Under the pieces are notes generated by a model. That model ran no database searches and was not told the origin of the DNA. It was given only the letters and a program-made list of their open reading frames with translations. From assembly GCA_042663485.1 (NCBI GenBank), contig JBHTAF010000006.1: a DNA stretch of 64,000 nucleotides. One strand, 5' to 3'. This document shows positions 51,743 through 59,631 of the stretch, in pieces; the first letter of the stretch is position 1; every line of letters begins with the position of its first letter. Both the position numbers and the translations under genes were made by a program. This DNA is from Natronosalvus sp042663485 (GTDB lineage Archaea; Halobacteriota; Halobacteria; Halobacteriales; Natrialbaceae).

Positions 51743-53029
51743 ATGTCACAGTCTGCAGACCGAGAGACCAAGGATCGATCCGAGTACATTCCACAGTTGT
51801 CGGTCGAGGAACGCGATCGGCGCTGGGCGGACATCCGAGAGCGGATGGCCCAACGTGGCGTTGATTGTCTAATAATTTGGGGCAACGATCGCGCATGGGG
51901 CTACGGACGGGCAAATCTCCGCTATCTCACACATATTCCTGGCCAAATCGACGCAGTTGGTATTTTCCCATTTGACGGAGAACCGGTAGTCTTCAGTGAA
52001 ATCCCCCACATGCATATGCCTCAGAATGTCTGGAACCTCTACCAAGACTGGGTTGATGATTCCCGGTTGTACCAAGGGATCAACCAAGTTGTTGATGAAA
52101 TCAAACAGCGGAATCTCCAAGAAAACCGACTTGGTATCGTGGGCTACAAAGCTACGCTCTCGCAATTCAACGTTTCATACAGCGATCTGACGACGCTAAT
52201 GGATGCCCTTCCGAAGGCCGAAATCACCGACGAAACCGACTTAGTCGAACGGGCCCGCCTGATCAAAAGCGACGAAGAGATCGAGATGTTGCGGGAAGCC
52301 GGCCAGATGGCCCGAAAGATGGCCGAACCGGTTCTGACTGCCGAACCCGGCCAACAGGAATGTGAAGTCTACGCCGACATGATCCGAACTCAGATCGCCG
52401 AAGGTGGCGAGGCATACATCTTCAACCTGTTCGACTCCGGGTCACCAACCGGCAACGAGACAAAACACCTCCTGCACGGCAAAGGCCAGCCTATCTCGCC
52501 GTCAACACGTACGTTAGCAGACGGTGATCTCATTATCACAGAATATCACGCCAACTATGGCGGGTACTTAGCTGCAGCAGAGAAATCCGTCGTACTTGGA
52601 AATCCCCCGAAAGAATTGGAAGATATCCACGAGGTCTGTCTCCAATGCCAAGAAAACGCGATGAAGAGCTTCCGTCCGGGTACCCGTCTTGAGGATGTGT
52701 GGGAGAACATCCGAGCCCCTGCAGAAGAGGCTGGGATGTCGTTCGTTGAGCTTGGCTTCCACGGTCACGGATTAGCGTCACCAGAATTCCCGTCGACGGT
52801 GTACCCCCAAGAGCCCACACACGCTTATCCAGAAGGCGTCAATCACCCCATCGCTGGCAAGGGATTAGAAGACATTCGGCTACGCGAAGGGATGGTGTTC
52901 GGGACGAACATCGATATCTATGACCCCAGTTGGCGCGACGATGTCGGGCTAATGTTCGGCGATACATTCCTAGTGACGGACGGGGAGCCAGAGCGGCTCG
53001 TGAACACACCCAAAGAACTGATTGTCTAA
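51743..53029 (+). CDS. M24-family (creatinase/Xaa-Pro peptidase fold) hydrolase without metal ligands
   Basis: A 428-residue pita-bread-fold protein with an N-terminal creatinase-like domain (about 20-165) and a C-terminal M24 domain (about 175-420). The usual metal set is two Asp, His and two Glu. Here the two-Asp segment reads LIITEYHANYGGYLAAAEKS (Glu257 and Ala268), and the two late Glu segments read FGTNIDIY and LMFGDTF. His residues in FHGHGLASPEFP remain. This pattern fits non-metal members such as creatinase or ectoine hydrolase better than aminopeptidases. The substrate is unknown. A decayed relative lies at 40.9 kb. Confidence 0.8.
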   Translation: MSQSADRETKDRSEYIPQLSVEERDRRWADIRERMAQRGVDCLIIWGNDRAWGYGRANLRYLTHIPGQIDAVGIFPFDGEPVVFSEIPHMHMPQNVWNLYQDWVDDSRLYQGINQVVDEIKQRNLQENRLGIVGYKATLSQFNVSYSDLTTLMDALPKAEITDETDLVERARLIKSDEEIEMLREAGQMARKMAEPVLTAEPGQQECEVYADMIRTQIAEGGEAYIFNLFDSGSPTGNETKHLLHGKGQPISPSTRTLADGDLIITEYHANYGGYLAAAEKSVVLGNPPKELEDIHEVCLQCQENAMKSFRPGTRLEDVWENIRAPAEEAGMSFVELGFHGHGLASPEFPSTVYPQEPTHAYPEGVNHPIAGKGLEDIRLREGMVFGTNIDIYDPSWRDDVGLMFGDTFLVTDGEPERLVNTPKELIV

Positions 53030-53112
53030 GCAAGTTCTTCCGGCAATCGATTGCCAATTCGAGGCTGATATATCGAAGATTGACATGATTCGTCACTTGA
53101 TCAGGAGGGCAT

Positions 53113-53124
53113 AAAAATATATTA
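53113..53124 (+). promoter_or_regulatory. TATA-like box of the aldo/keto reductase gene
   Basis: AAAAATATATTA is centred about 28 bases before the ATG at 53147, a strong A/T box for a leaderless transcript. Confidence 0.6.
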
Positions 53125-53146
53125 CTACCACCCGGTATGTTCACGT

Positions 53147-54220
53147 ATGGAGTACACCACCCTTGGAAGCACCGGATTAGAAGTTAGTAAGCTTTGCCTC
53201 GGATGTTACGGATTAAGCACGAGCGGGGATGTCGAATGGATGAAGGGACGTGAAGAAAGTTTGTCATTTATTGAGCGTGCTGTTGAATTGGGCTTTAATT
53301 TCTTCGACACCGCTAACATCTACGCAGGTGGTGAAAGCGAAGAGGTCCTAGGAAAAGGGGTGGCTGAATACCTTGATCGTGATGAAGCAGTCGTCGCCAC
53401 AAAAATTAACCCAATGATCTCAACTGGCGAGGGTCCGAACGTAGCCGGCAGCTACTCCCGCAAAGCAATTCAACACGAAGTAACGGCATGCCTTGATCGG
53501 CTTGATATGGACTCTATCGACCTATTCCAACTTAACTACCTTGATCACAACGTCCCATACGAACAGACGCTGCAGGCGCTCAACCGGGAGGTAGAACGCG
53601 GTACAATCAAACATTTCGGCGTGGGAACATCTTGGACATACGAGTTTGCAGAGATGCTATACAAGAGCAGGCTGCTCGATGTTCATCAGCCACAGACGAT
53701 GCAGAATCATTATAACGTCGTATATCGCGAGGAGGAACGAGACAAGCTCCCACTGTGTGCGAATGAGGATATCGCGGTCATGCCGTACAGTTCGTTGGCC
53801 AGAGGTTATCTCACCCGACCCCACAAGGAGGCGATCTCGACGGCTCGCTCACGTGGCGAAGAGTTGTTCAAGAAACGCATGGAGATATATCAGTCAAATG
53901 GCGGTAAGGAGATCAACGCCCGCGTTCAAGAACTCGCCGAAGACAGGGAGGTTTCGATGGCTCAAATCGCGCTCTCGTGGGTGCTGCACAAAGATTGTGT
54001 CACAGCACCAGTAGTAGGAGTGTCTAGAATCGAACATCTGGAGGATGCCGTCGAAGCCCTCAACATTTCTCTCTCCTCGACCGATCTTGAGTACCTCGAA
54101 GAGCCGTATCAACCGAAACAAATGATGGGCGCTAACGAGGTTGCGTACTCCCAGTTCAAGTGGAATCAAGGGTTTGCGAGAGATGACCACGATCCGATCG
54201 CTATCGGTGGACTAGAATGA
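53147..54220 (+). CDS. Aldo/keto reductase
   Basis: A 357-residue AKR with TIM-barrel order. Catalytic residues are D54 and Y59 (FFDTANIYAGGESEEVLGK) and K86 (VATKIN). The usual catalytic His is replaced by Asn130 (DLFQLNYLD), a substitution that weakens or alters carbonyl reduction. The C-terminal cofactor part (ITAPVVG-like TAPVVGVSRIEHLEDAVEAL) is kept. It reads rightward from its own promoter, 117 bases after the M24 gene. Activity on aldehydes or ketones is likely but unspecific. Confidence 0.86.
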   Translation: MEYTTLGSTGLEVSKLCLGCYGLSTSGDVEWMKGREESLSFIERAVELGFNFFDTANIYAGGESEEVLGKGVAEYLDRDEAVVATKINPMISTGEGPNVAGSYSRKAIQHEVTACLDRLDMDSIDLFQLNYLDHNVPYEQTLQALNREVERGTIKHFGVGTSWTYEFAEMLYKSRLLDVHQPQTMQNHYNVVYREEERDKLPLCANEDIAVMPYSSLARGYLTRPHKEAISTARSRGEELFKKRMEIYQSNGGKEINARVQELAEDREVSMAQIALSWVLHKDCVTAPVVGVSRIEHLEDAVEALNISLSSTDLEYLEEPYQPKQMMGANEVAYSQFKWNQGFARDDHDPIAIGGLE

Positions 54221-54460
54221 ATTTTATCACTATTATCAAGATAAACAATGGCTGCCTTGATGTATACTACAATAAATGGCTCTGGTGAATCGTCATACAG
54301 CATCAGGTCTAAGTTTCGGTGGCGCGTTGTGAGAGCGTCCACCCGCCTCGTCACTGCCGAAATCCTTTGACGTCACAGTTAAATTTGTTCCAGCGTGACA
54401 CCTTGATCGATTAATCACTCACTGAAGGTCGCCGCATTCTAGCGATTCACCAGAGCCCAA

Positions 54461-54715
54461 TAAATCTAAAGTCAAAGCTAATTCTCAATGTCGCAGTATT
54501 TGGATGCTGGGTTACTGATCCAGTTGCCGCTTTTCTGCATCACTTAACCGAGAAATATGATCCCTCCAATACGATGTTTCTTGTAGACGATTACGGTCAT
54601 TTGACCGACCTCCCCCGATTAGCATTGATCGGTCAGCTTGACTGCGTCAAGCGAAACCTGATCAAAAGGTGATTTCACACCTTAAAGATTAAGTTGATCG
54701 CTTTCATAATGAGCA
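54461..54715 (+). pseudogene. IS6-type transposase remnant (C-terminal half)
   Basis: The rightward frame reads KSKLILNVAVFG, DPVAAFLHHLTEKYDPSNTM, FLVDDYGHLTDLPRLALIGQ and LDCVKRNLIKR, then a stop in place of Trp, then FHTLKIKLIAF. This is the second half of the same transposase subtype whose first half is at 2.0-2.3 kb on the other strand. It is dead. The rest of 54221-54822 shows no recognised gene. Confidence 0.72.
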
Positions 54716-54822
54716 GTTTATGCACTACTATAGCACACAACGACCGTACCAGTCACAACGGACAGCCGCCAGCGGAGATACACGGTATCCTCATAACATT
54801 CGATATTCTGTGAATCCTTGAT

Positions 54823-55263
54823 TCACTGATCGACGTCTTGCTTGGCAAGTTCGCGTATTTTTTCCTTCGTTTCGTCTTGATGCTCGCCAAATGCCACTTC
54901 GAAGACACCGCGGTAGAAGTGCTTGTTCTTCTCCAGGGTGACGTCCTCACGCTTGAGCTGCTTTTTCAGGCGGGTGAACGTGATCTCGATGTCCTCACTT
55001 TGCTCAGGTTCAACGTAGATCGTGGCTGAATCCCAATCCTTGCGGATGTTCAGCGGTTCGTCGTCTGTTTCTTCTATCCCTCTGGCTGCGGAGTCTGTGT
55101 TTGCCGTGGAAGCGGTCCTCTGCTGTTTCGCATATTGTTCGGATGCCGAATATGCTTCGCGTCCTTGTCCTTCTGATTCCGATGCCTTCGTGGTCTCTTC
55201 CTCAGTATCATCATCTGCTTCATCTGAAGGATCCTCGAATCGCTCATCCATTCCTCGAGGCAT
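54823..55263 (-). CDS. Probable ParA partner (centromere-binding protein candidate)
   Basis: A 146-residue acidic protein encoded 2 bases after parA. Residues 1-80 are low-complexity, rich in Asp, Glu, Ser and Thr and likely disordered. Residues about 78-140 read as one strand then two helices (ATIYVEPEQ, then SEDIEITFTRLKKQLKRE, then EKNKHFYRGVFEVAFGEH), which could be a ribbon-helix-helix or similar DNA-binding fold. A small partner with a flexible tail next to ParA is the arrangement of TP228 ParF/ParG. I infer that it binds the octamer repeats upstream of parA. Family membership is not certain. Confidence 0.6.
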   Translation of the reverse strand: MPRGMDERFEDPSDEADDDTEEETTKASESEGQGREAYSASEQYAKQQRTASTANTDSAARGIEETDDEPLNIRKDWDSATIYVEPEQSEDIEITFTRLKKQLKREDVTLEKNKHFYRGVFEVAFGEHQDETKEKIRELAKQDVDQ

Positions 55264-55265
55264 AT

Positions 55266-56177
55266 TTACACCTCCACCTGCGTTTTGTCGAATGCACGTT
55301 CCATGGTCTCTGCAACCTCTATGAAGAGGTCGCGCTCTACCTGTTGGTCATTCGCGTCCTCCCATTCAAAAATATCTTGTCCATTATCCCAGGCACGCTG
55401 GATTGCCACTCGCATCGGGAGTTTGAAAATCGGGGCCATTGATGCGAACGACTCGTCGAATTCATCCAGGAATTTCTGAGATTGCCCGTCGTCCCGGTAC
55501 ATATTCGCCAGAAGTCCGACGATTGCGATCCCTATTTGCTGGTTGTCCTCTATCGATTCCAGTTGATCCCACAGGTCGTCCAGAGCATCTCGTGACGTTG
55601 CCTGGGTTTGTGCAGCCAGGAAGACGTTCTGTGCTGCGATGAACGCTGCGTCCGTCAAGACCGAGAGGTCAGGAGGGCAATCGATGAGGATGAAATCGTA
55701 GTCGTACCCGTCCTCAACCAGTCCCTCGAGGGCGAGTTTCAACGAGAGACGGGCGTTCGCATCGTCCATCCAATCTCGAGCAAGACCCATGTCCTTGTGA
55801 CTCGGAACGATATCGAAGTTCAGGTGATCGTACTCGTCGGCTTCGATCACGATCTCTGAGAGGTTTGTGTCGTGTGTACGCGGATTATCGACGAGAACGT
55901 CCAGGAGGTTCGCGTCATCGGTGACAAGTGTGTTTGGAAGGGCGTTCTTCGGACTCGATGGGTCGTTTTCGTCGCCCGGACCCAACCCAAGTCCCTTCGT
56001 CATGTCGGCTTGTGGGTCCATATCGATTGCAAGGACATCGTGGCCACGAGTGCCCAGCGCCGCTGCGCTGTTAATTGTCGCCGTTGTTTTTCCGGTTCCA
56101 CCTTTCTGATTCCCGAAGGCAATTGTCGGGATGCCAGTTGATGGCGTAACGCCCCATCCGCGAGGTAATTCGGACAT
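55266..56177 (-). CDS. parA: ParA/Soj-family partition ATPase
   Basis: A 303-residue ParA-type ATPase. The deviant Walker A is K25-GGTGKTT (IAFGNQKGGTGKTTATINSA), followed by VLAIDMDPQADMTKGLGLG (Walker A' and B), and ILIDCPPDLSVLTDAAF. There is no N-terminal HTH, so regulation by ParA itself through DNA binding is less likely. It segregates low-copy replicons on the nucleoid with a centromere-binding partner. The partner candidate follows 2 bases downstream, and the phased repeats begin 5 bases before the ATG, so parA expression is probably autoregulated through them. Confidence 0.93.
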   Translation of the reverse strand: MSELPRGWGVTPSTGIPTIAFGNQKGGTGKTTATINSAAALGTRGHDVLAIDMDPQADMTKGLGLGPGDENDPSSPKNALPNTLVTDDANLLDVLVDNPRTHDTNLSEIVIEADEYDHLNFDIVPSHKDMGLARDWMDDANARLSLKLALEGLVEDGYDYDFILIDCPPDLSVLTDAAFIAAQNVFLAAQTQATSRDALDDLWDQLESIEDNQQIGIAIVGLLANMYRDDGQSQKFLDEFDESFASMAPIFKLPMRVAIQRAWDNGQDIFEWEDANDQQVERDLFIEVAETMERAFDKTQVEV

Positions 56178-56181
56178 GATT

Positions 56182-56811
56182 GGATCACTGAATCAATGAC
56201 TCATAAATCCACGTCAGACATTTCGCTACGTTTCTCCTCTACCTCTTCTGCCGAATATCGTGCATACAGGCACTATATGGCGTAAATTCGATGACTGAAC
56301 GCATCTCATTGACTCATTGATTCTCTGATTCACGGCTTCCTAAACTCATTACATCACGTATTCATTTATGTTGCGATCTACATTCTTGGGGGTTACGAGC
56401 TCTCGATCTATCGCTCCACGCCTTTTCGATTCACAGCTTCACTGATTCATGGAATCAATGAGTTTGGCGTAAGACTATTGAATTCCTGGAGTCAGAAACT
56501 CTGTGATTCAGTTATTCAAGACATCATGTAATCCCTTAATCACTGAATCATTGATTCATGGACTCAGTGAAAAGCCGCCATAGCGCTGCAGCTATTCTGG
56601 AATCAAACAGTCTATGATTCTGTTATTCAAGATATCATAGAATCATTGATTCACTGAGTCATAGCTTCATGGACTAATGGGCCAGTAGGGGTTTGCTATA
56701 GCATTCACTCCTCCCGAGGGTCCTCGATCGATTTATTCGCCTTCCACTATTCATGGATTCGAGGAATCACTGAATCACTGATTCATCGATTCATGGACTC
56801 CCTGACTCAAC
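56182..56811. repeat. Phased 8-bp repeat array, probable centromere/operator
   Basis: Blocks of head-to-tail 8-mers with consensus GANTCAYT lie between integrase and parA. Counting units with TC at positions 4-5, I find uninterrupted phased runs at 56182-56205 (3), 56303-56366 (8), 56428-56459 (4), 56481-56568 (11), 56600-56671 (9, plus one weak) and 56740-56811 (9), about 44 units. The third and fifth blocks are interrupted by 20-60 bases of unrelated DNA, and the 56.48 and 56.60 kb blocks share a long near-identical core. The 3-unit block touches the parA start. The layout resembles the 7-bp heptads of pSM19035 omega and the 8-bp-spaced boxes of TP228 ParG. Confidence 0.85.
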
Positions 56812-56852
56812 ATTCCATCAGAGACTTTTTTGGTCGAGAGTATCGAAAGCGA

Positions 56853-58157
56853 TTATCTCCCGCTGAAGGCTGCCTTCAACTGTTCCTGCATGAACTCTCT
56901 GCGCACTCGACGAGACCGCGAGTCTGAAAGATAATTTTGCATAACCACCCGAGGATCGCTACTACCTTGCTCTGAAGCAATTTCGTCGACACCCTCGAGA
57001 ACGCCCTCGAGGACTGTTGTATAGGTATCGTACCAAAAACGACGACAGAGCTGCGGACTCGGCCGTTGACCCCCGATTCGATCGGGAAGGCCCGCCTTCG
57101 ATGCAAGAGTTTGGAACCAGTTCCGGATCGTATCCCGCGTTACGTGTGGTGTTTTCCCCTGTGAGGATGGAAACAGGTACCCTGTCCACGTCTCATCGTC
57201 CGCTAACTCATCGATTCGGGAGTCGAGCGTGTCCATCCCGAAGAGTAGAGACACTTCACCAGGTCCGTTCTTGCGGTTCTCGAACGCGATGAAGGGAACG
57301 TCGTCTGTGGGGACGGTACGATGGAACTGCGAGATATGGAGTGCGGCGACCTCGCTTGCTCGAAGTCCCCAGCCCGCTAATGCTACTAGCAACAGCTGCC
57401 CTCGCGTCGACGTTGCCGCCTGCATCAGATTCCGAATATGGTCTGCTGAAAGAGCTGGGGTCGAGGAATCTTCAGCTTCCCATTTGAATTCATCGTAGAG
57501 GCCGCTCGCCGGATTTATCGAGGCGATCCGCCGCCCAACGAGATGCTGATACCAGGCGTCGACGACCCGCCGCACACGCTGGAGGGTCTGGCCGCTGTAT
57601 TCGTGTTCTGCTCCTTCGTTCAACCAGTCGAATGCTGCATAACACGCGTCAACGGCTTCGTAGGCAGGTGTCTCTCGATCACGTTGAATCGGTGTAAGGA
57701 GGTCGTCTGTGCCGTTCGCTTTCCTGTAGGCACGGACGTAGAGGTTCAGCCGCGTTCGGAGCGCGTCGGCGGACGACGTCGCCAGACTGTACCGGGACTT
57801 TCGGCGCTCGAGGAACTGTTCGAGAGCGTCGATTGTTGCTTCGTCTGTAGTTGCCCACGAGTAACCCTCATCGTCGTTCCCAAGCCCGAGGTCTTCCTTC
57901 CAGAACTCCCCGAAGGAGCGGTCGTGGTGGCGCCGGAGAGCTGCGAGGAATGCCCGTGCGTTGTGATCCCGAAACCATTGATGGGTGGGCTTTTCGTCCG
58001 TTGGATCGATTCCCTCTGTCTCGAGGCATGGGGCGATCTCGTCCCAGTACAGGTCTGTGAAGTCCTCGAGCGAACACGACGTCCATCGGATATCGTTGAA
58101 CGATGGCATCCGCATCACGTCTGTCTCCCCCTCCTGATCGACGTCTAATTGGCTCAT
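56853..58157 (-). CDS. Tyrosine recombinase/integrase
   Basis: A 434-residue phage-integrase-fold protein. An N-terminal core-binding region (about 100-225) is followed by the catalytic domain with R266 (GWGLRASEVAAL), a Lys in the beta-hairpin (FENRKNGPGE), the box II segment PSPQLCRRFW (R372) and nucleophile Y409 (VVMQNYLS). The usual HxxR is QxxR here. The long N-terminal extension of about 100 residues is not recognised. It lies beside parA and the repeats and may resolve plasmid multimers or mediate integration. No att site was identified. Confidence 0.85.
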   Translation of the reverse strand: MSQLDVDQEGETDVMRMPSFNDIRWTSCSLEDFTDLYWDEIAPCLETEGIDPTDEKPTHQWFRDHNARAFLAALRRHHDRSFGEFWKEDLGLGNDDEGYSWATTDEATIDALEQFLERRKSRYSLATSSADALRTRLNLYVRAYRKANGTDDLLTPIQRDRETPAYEAVDACYAAFDWLNEGAEHEYSGQTLQRVRRVVDAWYQHLVGRRIASINPASGLYDEFKWEAEDSSTPALSADHIRNLMQAATSTRGQLLLVALAGWGLRASEVAALHISQFHRTVPTDDVPFIAFENRKNGPGEVSLLFGMDTLDSRIDELADDETWTGYLFPSSQGKTPHVTRDTIRNWFQTLASKAGLPDRIGGQRPSPQLCRRFWYDTYTTVLEGVLEGVDEIASEQGSSDPRVVMQNYLSDSRSRRVRREFMQEQLKAAFSGR

Positions 58158-58746
58158 TGGAGCGTTCTCTGCAAGTGTCGACTGTCCGTGACCGTACTGG
58201 AGAAGAAATCGGCTAGAAGCCTTCTCGCGGCCCGATAGTGAAATTCTAAGCGTGGCATTTTCAGTGTGTTTACCGTTTCAGTTGAATTTCTTATTAATCT
58301 GTGGGTTCGGCTGACTGGCAGAGTCTGCTAAACCCACGCCATATCAGGCGAAGATCTACGCTGGTGCATAAACTACATAATGCGATATCATTGTATCCGC
58401 GACGGGGTACGGCAGTTTCGGAGGATAGGATAGTTTTGGGTCGGATCTCCGTCGACTCATGGCCCCTCTCACCGATTAGGCGTCAATCCTGGATCTCAGA
58501 AGAGTGAATATCAATCATGCATGATGATTCACGTGGGTTCTACGCTGGGATAACGACTTCGACACAATCGCCCGCAGTCAACACAGGCGCGTAGTCCTTC
58601 TCGGTCGACCACGCAAAGACATGGATCTTGAGGGGTCTGCATTTCCAGTCCACGAACGCCTCACATTGAGATCTTCAATACCCATCGTGGTCGTTACCAT
58701 TTCAAATCAGCTACTGTTAAGTAGTGGGTGTGCGGCATGTAATCCA
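58158..58746. other. Intergenic region between integrase and ECF operon
   Basis: This region marks the change from accessory to GC-rich DNA. On the minus strand at about 58.54-58.68 kb one frame reads CEAFVDWKCRPLKIHVFAWS and TEKDYAPVLTAGDCVEVVIP before a stop, which looks like the C-terminal tail of a lost gene that I cannot name. Several leftover frames on the plus strand have no support. Confidence 0.4.
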
Positions 58747-59589
58747 ATGCGAGAGCTTGTCACGATGTGGCGGGATACGCGGATGATCATGCTCGTCGCG
58801 GTCGTCGCGGCGGTGTACGTTGCACTGTTAATTCCTTTCGCCGGGTTCGTCATCATCCCCGGCATAACAGCCGTCCGGCCAGGAAACGTGATTCCGGTAA
58901 TCTTCGGGCTTATGTTCGGCCCAGCGGCTGCGTGGGGATCGGCCATCGGTAATTTGATCAACGACATCTTCGCAGGCCAGTTCGGCCCCGGCAGCGCGTT
59001 CGGGTTCGTCGGGAACTTCTTCTTCGGCCTGCTGGGCTACAAGCTCTGGGGGAACCTCGGTCCGCTCTCGAGCGACGTCGAACCCGACTTTCGCGAGCGC
59101 CCCGTCCGCCAGTTCGTCGAGTTCGCCCTGATCGCCGTCGCCGCCTCCGCCGCGTGTGCGGCAGTCATTGCCTGGGGGCTCGAGCTGCTGGGGCTGTTCC
59201 CCTTCTCGGTGCTCGGGACGATCATCCTCCTGAACAACACGATCGCCGCACTTATCCTCGGGCCGCCGCTTTTGTACCTGACCTACCCGCGGATCAAGTC
59301 GATGGGACTGTTGTACCCAGATCTCCTCCACGCCGACGATCTGCCGAAGACGGGGGCAACGCGCGCTCAGACCGCCGCTGTCGGTCTCCTGTTGGTCGCG
59401 ATCGCCTGGGTGGCCGTCGGGATTGCCGTCTCGCTGGGCGTTCAGGACGTTCCGTTCGCTGCCGATCAGGCCGAAACCTTCGGCGAAGGCGGGGCGACCC
59501 TCCAGATCGCCCTCGGTGCGGTCGCGTTCCTGATCATGCTCGGTCTGACGGCAATCTCGGGCGAACGGCTCTCGAAGCTGCTCGGCTAA
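58747..59589 (+). CDS. ECF transporter substrate-binding membrane component (S)
   Basis: A 280-residue membrane protein with about seven helices. It carries the pattern of ECF S components: RPGNVIPVIFGLMFGPAAAW followed by GSAIGNLINDIFAGQFGPGS, then NFFFGLLGYKLWG. The S component captures a vitamin or cofactor precursor and docks on the EcfT scaffold. The subtype resembles QueT-like or uncharacterised archaeal S proteins, and the ligand is unknown. It is first in the S-AA'-T operon, with EcfA 42 bases downstream. Longer upstream starts (58621) lack homology and are rejected. Confidence 0.8.
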   Translation: MRELVTMWRDTRMIMLVAVVAAVYVALLIPFAGFVIIPGITAVRPGNVIPVIFGLMFGPAAAWGSAIGNLINDIFAGQFGPGSAFGFVGNFFFGLLGYKLWGNLGPLSSDVEPDFRERPVRQFVEFALIAVAASAACAAVIAWGLELLGLFPFSVLGTIILLNNTIAALILGPPLLYLTYPRIKSMGLLYPDLLHADDLPKTGATRAQTAAVGLLLVAIAWVAVGIAVSLGVQDVPFAADQAETFGEGGATLQIALGAVAFLIMLGLTAISGERLSKLLG

Positions 59590-59631
59590 CCCGGGTCACT
59601 TTAGTCACTGACCCACCCTGTAGCTGATATT

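Noticed and set aside
56182..56811. CRISPR array
   Set aside because: The repeats are 8 bp, head to tail with no spacers of constant length, and no cas gene is nearby. A partition centromere fits better.
56182..56811. Methylation-site cluster (GANTC) or replication iterons
   Set aside because: GANTC is only part of the pattern, since many units vary in the first three bases while keeping TC and the 8-bp phase. No Rep or Orc gene is beside it, so a replication origin cannot be claimed.
58300..58360. Possible tRNA-like segment near the integrase (an att site)
   Set aside because: Short complementary stretches (GGGTT and AACCC) exist, but no T-loop GTTCRA, anticodon stem or acceptor pairing could be built.
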